In this document: piece after piece, positions 36,322 through 43,504 of the stretch
How positions within the stretch are numbered: position 1 is the stretch's first letter
How the letters are laid out: each line of letters starts with the position of its first letter
Assembly: GCA_035366835.1 (NCBI GenBank)
Contig: DAOSIS010000012.1
Coordinates: 41,761-105,760, forward strand
DNA from: UBA6109 sp035366835
GTDB lineage: Bacteria; Desulfobacterota; Syntrophia; Syntrophales; UBA6109
DNA: 64,000 nucleotides
Direction of reading: 5' to 3'
The notes under the pieces: generated by a model
Database searches by the model: none
What the model was told of the DNA's origin: nothing
Seen by the model: the letters and a program-made list of their open reading frames with translations, nothing else
Position numbers and translations under genes: made by a program

Positions 36322-37202
36322 CGCACAAGCCGCCTGAGCGCCTCTTCGTATTTCTCCCCCGTCTTGCGGACGATCTCTTCGGGAAGCTCCGGCGCCGGCG
36401 CTTTCTGATTCCAGGGGAGGGACAGGAGGTAGTCCCGCAGGAACTGCTTGTCGAAGCTCTTCTGCGGCCTCCCGGGTTCGTAATCGTCCTTGGGCCAGAA
36501 CCGGGACGAGTCCGGCGTCAGCACTTCGTCGATAAGGATCAGCTCCCCGTCCAGGAGGCCGAATTCGAATTTCGTATCGGCGATGATGATCCCCGCGGCG
36601 TCGGCGATCCCCGCGGCCCGGCGGTAGATGGCGATGCTGGCGTCGATGACCCTGCGCGTCAGGTCGGCGCCGACGATCTTCTCCATTTCCGCGCGCGCGA
36701 TCGGCTGGTCGTGCTCGCCTTCCCCCGCCTTCGTCGACGGCGTGAAGATCGGCTCCGGCAGGCGGGAGGACTCCAGCAGCCCCTGGGGCAGGCGGATGCC
36801 GGAGACTATCCCGGTCCGGGTGTAATCCTTCCACCCTCCGCCGCTGAGGTAGCCCCTGACCACGCACTCGACGGGGAGGGGCTTCGCCTTTTTCACGAGC
36901 ATGCTGCGGTTTCGCAGGATGTCGCGGTGGGGGCGGCAGGCCGGCGGGAACGCTTCCGGGTCCGTCGCGACGAGGTGATTGGGGAGGATGTCCTTCATCT
37001 TGTCGAACCAGAAGACGGACATCCGCGTGAGGACCTCTCCCTTGCCGGGGACCGGGTTGGGCATGATCACGTCAAAGGCGGAGATCCGGTCGGTGGCCAC
37101 CATCAGGAGGTACCCGTCCACCTCGTAGAGATCGCGCACCTTGCCCCGGTTCAGCAGCCGGAGATCCCGGAAATCGGTCTTCATCAACCCGCGGCGTTCC
37201 AT
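36318..37202 (-). CDS. purC: SAICAR synthase PurC
   Basis: 294 residues. Catalyses ATP-dependent joining of CAIR with aspartate in purine synthesis. Signatures: [74 protein letters not shown] and [17 protein letters not shown] 37202 is preferred because GGAGGAACGGAGG precedes it; ATG 37184 lacks a site. Downstream it overlaps the TPR gene, so purC-TPR-dnaJ form one operon. Confidence 0.96.
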
Positions 37203-37233
37203 GTCCTCCGTTCCTCCTTGCGACCATCCGTTT

Positions 37234-37860
37234 TCAGATGTAGGGGTTGTTGCTCTTCTCGTGCCCGATCGTCGACGCGGGCGAACTGCCGTAGTTGTGG
37301 CCGGGATAGACGACCGTCGAATCGGGGAGGCTGAACAGCTTCTCCCGGATGGAGGCGGCCATGACGTCCCAGGAGCCGCCGGGGAGGTCCGTCCGCCCGA
37401 CGCCTCCGACGAACAGGGTGTCGCCGGTGAACACCGCGCCGTCCGCGTGGAGGCACATTCCGCCGGGCGTGTGGCCCGGCGTGTGGATCACCGTAAGGGT
37501 CGTCTCCCCCACCTTCAGCTCGCTTCCGTCCCGGACGGTGAGGTCCGCCGGGGGCGAGGGCCGGGCCCCGAACATCCTGAGATAGGCCGAGGGGATGGAC
37601 GTGAGCATCTGCGCGTCCGCCTCGTGGATGACGATCGCGGCGCCCGTCCTTTCCTTCATCTCGGCATTGCCGCCCGTGTGGTCGGGATGGGCATGGGTGT
37701 TGACGATATAGCGGATTGCAAGCCCGTCCCGTTCGGCCTCCTTCAGGATCTCCGCGACGTTCGCCGCGGGGTCGATCGCGAGCGCCTCCCCGGATGCCCG
37801 GTCGCCTACGATGTAGGCGAAAACCGCCATGCCGCCGACCTGAATCTGCCTGATGATCAT
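37234..37860 (-). CDS. Metallo-beta-lactamase-fold hydrolase (glyoxalase II-like)
   Basis: 208 residues. Metal-binding motif [11 protein letters not shown] near residue 55, then [32 protein letters not shown] and [23 protein letters not shown]. The set matches glyoxalase II/YcbL-like hydrolases that cleave thioesters such as S-lactoylglutathione. It has no signal peptide, so it is cytoplasmic. It is 31 bases upstream of purC in the same direction and may be its operon partner. The substrate is not certain. Confidence 0.92.
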   Translation of the reverse strand: MIIRQIQVGGMAVFAYIVGDRASGEALAIDPAANVAEILKEAERDGLAIRYIVNTHAHPDHTGGNAEMKERTGAAIVIHEADAQMLTSIPSAYLRMFGARPSPPADLTVRDGSELKVGETTLTVIHTPGHTPGGMCLHADGAVFTGDTLFVGGVGRTDLPGGSWDVMAASIREKLFSLPDSTVVYPGHNYGSSPASTIGHEKSNNPYI

Positions 37861-37964
37861 GATCCTGTCCCGTCCCGTTCTTTTCTTCGGCGGACGCCGA
37901 CGAATCGTCCGGATGCCCTACCATTTTTTTTCCGGGAAAGTCAACGCTCCGGCCCGGCCGCCTG

Positions 37965-38702
37965 CTACTTCATCCTGCGGATGCGGACCTCGATGTCCTT
38001 CTCTCCCTTGAGCAGGTCGATCAGTTTCCCCGTATCGGTGTCGCCGTAATGGTACGGGTAAAGGATCTTCGGCCGGAAGGCCCTGGCGGCATCGGCGACC
38101 ATCTCCGGCGTCATCGTGTAGGGCAGGTTCATCGGCAGGAAAGCGATGTCGATGTTCTTCAGGCTTTTCATCTCCGGCGTGTTCTCGGAATCCCCGGCGA
38201 GGTAGAGGCGCTTGTCGCCGAGCGTCAGGATATATCCGTTGCCGATCCCCTTGGGGTGAAAGGGATTGCCGGGGCTTCGCATGTGAACGAGATTGTAGGC
38301 CGGAACGGCCTCGATGCGGATCCCCTCCGTCTTGATCTCGCCGTTCTTCATGACGACGGCGCCCGGGACCTGCCCGGCGGCGTTCGCATTGGCGACGACG
38401 ACGGTCTTTCCCGTCTCGATCGCCGCGAGCGCCTTGAGATCGAAGTGGTCGGAATGCTCGTGCGTCACGAGGACCAGGTCGGCCTTCGGCAGCTTCGCGT
38501 AATCGGCCTCCTTCGAGACCGGATCGACGTGGACGATCTTGCCGGCGAAGGACAGCATCAGCGTCCCGTGGCCGAGGAAGGCGATGGCGAGGTCCCCTTC
38601 GGACGTCTTGATCGTGTCGGTCTCCAGACCGTCTTGGGCCGGCGACGCCACGGCGAAGAAAACCAGCGACAGGCTCATCAATGCAGACAGGGTCTTTTCC
38701 AT
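37965..38702 (-). CDS. Secreted UlaG-like metal-dependent hydrolase
   Basis: 245 residues. Signal peptide (about 1-22, LMSLSLVFFAVASPAQ). Metallo-beta-lactamase fold with LVTHEHSDHFDLKAL (near 83) and KRLYLAGDSENTPEM, then a final FRPKILYPYHYGD. This is the UlaG-like subfamily, whose members act on lactones, phosphodiesters or other esters. Export to the periplasm is clear; the substrate is not. It is a single gene with its own upstream gap of 42 bases to rsmB. Confidence 0.9.
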   Translation of the reverse strand: MEKTLSALMSLSLVFFAVASPAQDGLETDTIKTSEGDLAIAFLGHGTLMLSFAGKIVHVDPVSKEADYAKLPKADLVLVTHEHSDHFDLKALAAIETGKTVVVANANAAGQVPGAVVMKNGEIKTEGIRIEAVPAYNLVHMRSPGNPFHPKGIGNGYILTLGDKRLYLAGDSENTPEMKSLKNIDIAFLPMNLPYTMTPEMVADAARAFRPKILYPYHYGDTDTGKLIDLLKGEKDIEVRIRRMK

Positions 38703-38744
38703 GATTCGTCTCCTCCTTCGAGAGTTTTTCCTATGATAACGGCT

Positions 38745-40085
38745 TCAGCCCTTCCTGGCAAGGCAGGCGGCGAAGAACCCGTCGGTGCCGTGGCGGTGGG
38801 GGAGGGTGCGGAGAAACCCGTCGCCGCACAGGAGCTTCGCCGCCGCCGGGGCGGCCGGACGGGAGAGGCGGTACTCCGGATAGCGCTTGAGGAAGGGCAG
38901 GACCACCGCCTCGTTTTCCTCGGGCAGCGGCGAGCAGGTGACATAGACGAGCGTGCCCGCCGGTTTCACGCAGTCCGCCGCGGCGTGGAGGATCGCCCCC
39001 TGGAGTTCCGCAAGGGACCGGAGACGCTCCGGCGTCAGCCGCCACCGGATCTCGGGATTCCTCCGCAGCGTTCCCAGGCCGGAACAGGGAGCGTCCACGA
39101 GGACGCGGTCGAAGCGTTCCCCTGCGAGGGCGTCCGAGGCGGCGTCGGCCGTCCTGGTTTCGACGATCGACACCCCCAGGCGGGCGGCGTTCTCCCGCAG
39201 CGCCTGGATCTTCTCCGCGCTGATGTCGCAGGCCACGATGCGGCCCCGATTCCTCATCAACTGGGCCAGGTGGTGCGTCTTGCCGCCCGTCCCGGCGCAG
39301 AGGTCCAGGACGGAATCTCCCGGTATCGGACCGGCGATGTGGGAGATCAACTGCGATCCCTCGTCCTGAATCTGGATGCGGCCTTCCCGGAAACAGGCCG
39401 TCTTCCAGAGGGCGTCCGCGTTCCCGTGGATGTCGAGGCCGTCCGGCGACAGGGTTGTCGGGCGGCTCGCGAGGCCCAGCTTCCTCAGCTCTTCCTCGAC
39501 GGCCCTGCGGTCCGCCTTCAGTGAATTGACGCGGACGGTCAGGGGCGGGATCTCGTTGTCGGCCTTGCAGAAGGCGGTCGCTTCGGGAACGCCCATGACC
39601 GCGATCAGGCGCTCGACAAGCCAGCGGGGATGCGAGTGGAAGACGCTGAGGTGGCCGACGGGGTCCCCGTCGGGGTCGGGATAGGCGATTTCCCGGCGGG
39701 CGCGGACGGCGTTTCTCAGGACGGCGTTGACGAGGGCTGCGGCGGCCATGCGGGTCTTCTTGGCGATCGCCACGGCCTCGCTGACGACGGCATACTCCGG
39801 AACCCGGTCCAGGAAGAAGAGCTGGTACAGGCCCGTCCTCAGGGTGTTGCGGATGTCCGCGTCGAGCGCCGCCGAACCCGGCGGGTAGAGGGAATCGATG
39901 ATCCAGTCCAGCCGGCCCCGCATGCGGAGCGTCCCGTAGACGATCTCGGTGAGGAGCCGCCTGTCACGGGGGTCTTCCAGCTTTCCCGAACGGAGGGCTT
40001 CGTCGAGTTCCCGCTCGGCGAAGGCCCCCTTCCGATCCACCTTGGCGAGGATCGAGACGGCGAGGGCGCGGGGGGTCGATTTCAT
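38745..40085 (-). CDS. rsmB: 16S rRNA m5C967 methyltransferase RsmB
   Basis: 446 residues from ATG 40085. N-terminal NusB-like RNA-binding domain (about 1-140: SILAKVDRKGAFAERELDEAL, RLLTEIVYGTLRMRGRLDWII). The SAM-dependent domain has VLDLCAGTGGKTHHLAQL, DAPCSGLGTLRRNPEI (one catalytic Cys) and LVYVTCSPLPEENEAVV (second Cys). It methylates C967 of 16S rRNA. It follows fmt in the usual fmt-rsmB order. Confidence 0.95.
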   Translation of the reverse strand: MKSTPRALAVSILAKVDRKGAFAERELDEALRSGKLEDPRDRRLLTEIVYGTLRMRGRLDWIIDSLYPPGSAALDADIRNTLRTGLYQLFFLDRVPEYAVVSEAVAIAKKTRMAAAALVNAVLRNAVRARREIAYPDPDGDPVGHLSVFHSHPRWLVERLIAVMGVPEATAFCKADNEIPPLTVRVNSLKADRRAVEEELRKLGLASRPTTLSPDGLDIHGNADALWKTACFREGRIQIQDEGSQLISHIAGPIPGDSVLDLCAGTGGKTHHLAQLMRNRGRIVACDISAEKIQALRENAARLGVSIVETRTADAASDALAGERFDRVLVDAPCSGLGTLRRNPEIRWRLTPERLRSLAELQGAILHAAADCVKPAGTLVYVTCSPLPEENEAVVLPFLKRYPEYRLSRPAAPAAAKLLCGDGFLRTLPHRHGTDGFFAACLARKG

Positions 40086-40149
40086 ACACAGCCTCCCAGG
40101 GCGTCCGTTCCGGGGACAACCTGCGTGGATTGCGGCGCGTCGAAGGGCG

Positions 40150-41097
40150 TCACGCTTCGCCGCCGAGGCGGGTGCCGGGAGCGAGGCGGCAGCCGCGGAG
40201 GAAGTCGCGGACCGGCATCCGGTTCTTGTTCTCCAACTGGACGTCCCGCAGCAGGACATATCCGTCGCCGGCCGCCACGGCAAGCTCCCCTTCCGGCAGC
40301 ACGCCGGCGGTCCCGGGGGCCTCCCCATGGCGGCGCTCGGAGACGGCCGCCGAAAAAATCTTGAGGACCTTGCCGTTCAGGCAGGTGTACGCGCCCGGCA
40401 CGGGCGAGAGCCCTCGGATGAGATTGAGGATCTCGCGGCAGCTTTTCTCCCAGCGGATCAGCCCGTCTTCCTTCTTGAGGCGCGGGGCGAAGGTGGCACC
40501 GGCGGGGTCCTGGGCAGTGCGGACGGCCTTGCCCGCCTCGATCGCCTCGACCGCGCGGATCAGCAGCTCCGCACCGGCCAGGGCCAGGCGGTCGTGCAGC
40601 GCCCCGAAATCTTCCTCAGGAAGGATCGGGGTCTCTTCCTGCAGGAGGATGTCGCCGGAGTCCACGCCCTCGTCCATCTGCATGATCGTGACGCCCGTTC
40701 TGGTTTCGCCGCGGATCAGCGTCCACTGGATCGGCGCGGCGCCCCGGCTGCGGGGGAGAAGGGAGGGGTGGACGTTGATGCAGCCGAATTTCGGGCGGGC
40801 GAGGATCTCCTTCGGCAGGATCTGGCCGAAGGCGGCGACGACGACAAGGTCCGGGGCGATGCCGCGGAAGACCTCCAGGAAGGCCGCATCGCGGACCCGC
40901 TCCGGCTGGTACACGGCGATGCCGCGGTCCAGCGCCGGGGCCTTGACCGGCGGGGGCGCCGCCTGGCGGCCCCGGCCCTTCGGGCGGTCCGGCTGCGTGA
41001 CGACGCCGGCCACGTTGCGGCCGCCGCGGATCAGCGCCGCCAGCGACGGGACCGCGAAATCCGGCGTTCCCATGAAGAGGATCTTTGTTTCAGCCAC
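40150..41097 (-). CDS. fmt: Methionyl-tRNA formyltransferase Fmt
   Basis: 315 residues, normal length. N-terminal KILFMGTPDFAVPSLAALI; catalytic region INVHPSLLPRSRGAAPIQWTLIRGETRTGVTIMQMD and GDILLQEE. The C-terminal domain binds tRNA (GAYTCLNGKVLKIFSA). It transfers formyl from N10-formyl-THF to Met-tRNAfMet. No def (peptide deformylase) gene is adjacent, though many bacteria have it between priA and fmt; a 2.4 kb stretch with repeats lies here instead. Confidence 0.96.
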   Translation of the reverse strand: MAETKILFMGTPDFAVPSLAALIRGGRNVAGVVTQPDRPKGRGRQAAPPPVKAPALDRGIAVYQPERVRDAAFLEVFRGIAPDLVVVAAFGQILPKEILARPKFGCINVHPSLLPRSRGAAPIQWTLIRGETRTGVTIMQMDEGVDSGDILLQEETPILPEEDFGALHDRLALAGAELLIRAVEAIEAGKAVRTAQDPAGATFAPRLKKEDGLIRWEKSCREILNLIRGLSPVPGAYTCLNGKVLKIFSAAVSERRHGEAPGTAGVLPEGELAVAAGDGYVLLRDVQLENKNRMPVRDFLRGCRLAPGTRLGGEA

Positions 41098-41204
41098 GAG
41101 GTCTCCCGATATCTTTCGTGATCCGCCCCAGCAACAGGAAAAGGGGCTTTCAAAGACCGTTTGCGGAAACCGCCGCCCTTGTCACCTTCACACGCCGAAA
41201 GGTG

Positions 41205-41363
41205 TCGTCCCCGCGAAAGCGGGGACCCAGCGAAGGACCGCTGGATCGGTCTTGTTCTGATCCTGTCGTCCCCGCGAAAGCGGGGACCCAGCTCTTTGCA
41301 TATCTCGAAATGACGGACCCAACATCCCCATGTTCCTAGATTCCCGTCTTCGCGGGAACGACG
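41205..41363. repeat. Cluster of three 27-bp palindromic repeats
   Basis: Two direct copies of GTCGTCCCCGCGAAAGCGG plus GGACCCAG (41205-41231 and 41266-41292) and one inverted diverged copy (41337-41363, ending CGCGGGAACGAC). Each folds into a CCCGC-GAAA-GCGGG hairpin. The same repeat family occurs at 61788-61878. Such dispersed palindromes are common in proteobacterial genomes. Confidence 0.9.
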
Positions 41364-41798
41364 GGAGAGGGATTGCATCGGTCGGTCCGCAGAACAAGAG
41401 CGGCATCGTGCAAACGCTCGGCCGCACGATAGCGGACCGGGGCGCAAGCTGTCAAGGCAGGTTTAGCGGCGGATGGCCGCCGATCGGTCGTCTACGACAT
41501 AACCGGTTTCCGAGTCGACTCTGCACTCTAATACTTTTCGGAGCCAAAAATCAGACTTTGGATTGTGGCGGTGACAGCTACAATCCGCTAAAATCCTTCT
41601 AACTCTTTCTCTATCCACCTCTCCCACTCGTCAGAACGCTCAGTTTTTTCATATGTACCGCGCGGCCGAGGGTAAACTTCGATATCCGAATTTCTTAACG
41701 ATCTGTTGGCACAAGGCTTTCGAATGACGGTGTCCTTGCCGCAGGCGCTGCGGCGTCGGGAAGCCATTACTACTCCGGCAACAAAAGATGCCAATCCT

Positions 41799-41901
41799 GT
41801 CATTCCCCCGCCTTCGCGAGGGTAAACTGCAGCGGGAATCCAGGACAAGACTGGATGCCCCCGGATCGAGTCCGGGACAGGCTTATCAAGTCCGGCATGA
41901 C
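41799..41901. repeat. Composite palindromic repeat (related family)
   Basis: Begins GTCATTCCCCCGCC, passes through GCGGGAATCCAG, then ACTGGATGCCCCCGG and ends CCGGCATGAC. The outer ends are inverted (GTCAT with ATGAC). It resembles the repeat at 41205-41363 but is longer and has a second inner hairpin. Confidence 0.75.
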
Positions 41902-41955
41902 AACCATTGGTATGTTTACTTGCCGGGGTAATAACCGGATGAAGGAGAGAAGAAG

Positions 41956-43449
41956 ATGAGACTCAGAGCCATCTTTCCTTTGCTTGTTTTCGCTGCCCTG
42001 TCGAACATGGCCATTGGCGCATCCGCATCCGTCGATGGAACCCTCACCGGCACCTATTACAGTTACAGCGGCGGTTCCTATACCTCCTATTCTACTGGCG
42101 GCTGGTATTACCCGTACCCTTACATGCCGGACCCATACAAGTTCCTTTGGCCGCAGCCTCTGGAAGGAACCGATGGTCTGCTCTATGTCGCGACCGCAGG
42201 CGACGGCATCTGGAAGTGGGACGGGGCGGTCTGGTGTCAGATTTCACACGAAAATCCGGAGGCCATGGCGGCATCCGGACTGGTCCTGTACGGCGACTTC
42301 GGCGGGAGCGGCATCTGGAAGTGGGACGGCACGGCCTGGAGTCAGATCACGCCCAGCGATCCGGAGGCCATGGTGGCATCCGGACTGGCCCTTTACGGCG
42401 ACTTCGGTGAGAGTGGCATCTGGAAGTGGGACGGCACGGCCTGGAGTCAGATCACGTCCAGCGATCCCGAGGCTATGGCGGCGACGGATTCGATCCTGTA
42501 CGGCGACTTCGGCGGGAGTGGCATCTGGAAGTGGGACGGCACGGCCTGGCGCCAGATCACGCCCGGCGATCCCGAGGCGATGGCGGCCTCTCAGGGGAGC
42601 TTGTATGCGGACTTCGGTGCCGGCGGCATCTGGCAGTGGGACTATCCGACTGCGACGTGGAGCCAAATCACACCGCACGATCCGCAGATGATGGCCGTCT
42701 CGTGGTATCCCTTGTTCGCCGCCTTCGAGACAGGCGACGGCATCTGGCAATGGAGCGGCAATGCGTGGAGCCAGATCACGCCCAACAATCCGGAAGCCAT
42801 GGCCGCCACCTGGACGACTCTGTATGGCGATTTCGGGGGAAGCGGCATCTGGCAATGGGACGGCAAGATCTGGAGCCGGATGGGAGCCGCCAAGCCGCAA
42901 ATCACGGCCGCCACCGGTCCGCTTTTCTATAAGTTTGGAGTTGACATGGACGGCATCTGGCATTGGGAGGGGATCTGGCAGCGGGACGACACGGGGTTCC
43001 GCCAGATTACTTCCAATACTCCGCGTGTCGTGGCCACAGCGGGGGCGACACTCTACGGGGCCTTCGAGGCGGGGGACGGCATCTGGAAGTGGGATGGCGT
43101 AACCTGGGGCCAGATTACGCCCAGCAATCCGGAAACGGTGGCGGCCACCGGTTCCCTCCTCTATGGCGGCTTCGGTACGAACGGGGTCTGGAAGTGGGAC
43201 GGTTCGACGTGGAGCCAGCTATGTCCGGGCAATCCGGAAGCCATGGTGGCCATCGGGTCGTTTCTTTACGGCGATTTCGGGGGAAGCGGCATCTGGCAAT
43301 GGGACGGGGCGGCCTGGGGCCAGATTACGCCCAACGATCCGGAAGCCATGACGTACTCCGGTTCGGTCCTGTACGCAGATTTCGGTCCGAACAAATTCTG
43401 GAAATGGGACGGTGCGTCCTGGAGCGAGGTCACGGACGACAATCCGTAA
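41956..43449 (+). CDS. Secreted WDG-repeat protein (about 12 repeats)
   Basis: 497 residues from ATG 41956 after AAGGAGAGAAG. Signal peptide (1-24, IFPLLVFAALSNMAIGASA). A Tyr/Gly/Ser/Pro segment (about 30-70: YYSYSGGSYTSYSTGGWYYP) precedes about 12 tandem repeats of 35 to 42 residues with core LYGDFGGSGIWKWDGTAWSQ and linker PEAMAASG. Seven to twelve blades would make one or two beta-propellers; the function is unknown. The repeats are the same family as the C-terminus of the oxidase at 3331-7008. The gene lies alone between two minus-strand housekeeping genes, flanked by palindromic repeats. Confidence 0.85.
   Translation: MRLRAIFPLLVFAALSNMAIGASASVDGTLTGTYYSYSGGSYTSYSTGGWYYPYPYMPDPYKFLWPQPLEGTDGLLYVATAGDGIWKWDGAVWCQISHENPEAMAASGLVLYGDFGGSGIWKWDGTAWSQITPSDPEAMVASGLALYGDFGESGIWKWDGTAWSQITSSDPEAMAATDSILYGDFGGSGIWKWDGTAWRQITPGDPEAMAASQGSLYADFGAGGIWQWDYPTATWSQITPHDPQMMAVSWYPLFAAFETGDGIWQWSGNAWSQITPNNPEAMAATWTTLYGDFGGSGIWQWDGKIWSRMGAAKPQITAATGPLFYKFGVDMDGIWHWEGIWQRDDTGFRQITSNTPRVVATAGATLYGAFEAGDGIWKWDGVTWGQITPSNPETVAATGSLLYGGFGTNGVWKWDGSTWSQLCPGNPEAMVAIGSFLYGDFGGSGIWQWDGAAWGQITPNDPEAMTYSGSVLYADFGPNKFWKWDGASWSEVTDDNP
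42181..43446 (+). repeat. About 12 tandem WDG repeats (105-126 bp each)
   Basis: In-frame repeats with consensus xLYGDFGxSGIWKWDGxxWSQITPxxPEAM. Adjacent units are nearly identical in DNA for repeats 2 to 4, suggesting expansion by unequal exchange. Repeats 5, 6, 8 and 9 carry insertions of one to seven residues. Confidence 0.9.
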
Positions 43450-43504
43450 AAAACAGGGACAGCGCCCATTTGGTGGTTCAAAGGGCAGGCGTTTCACGCT
43501 ATCT

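Larger units (their letters stand above)
41098..41955. other. Repeat-rich intergenic region between fmt and the WDG gene
   Basis: No gene is supported in 858 bases. It contains three copies of a 27-bp palindromic repeat (41205-41363), a lower-GC patch (about 41500-41700) and a longer related palindromic element (41799-41901). An 86-codon minus-strand reading frame (41588-41848) overlaps these repeats and is not convincing. Confidence 0.7.

Noticed and set aside
41706..41721. TGGCAC-N5-TTTC, a possible sigma-54 promoter before the WDG gene
   Set aside because: The -12 element lacks the needed GC and it lies about 240 bases from the start.
41588..41848. An 86-codon minus-strand frame in the repeat region
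   Set aside because: It overlaps a palindromic repeat, lacks a binding site and has no recognisable family.
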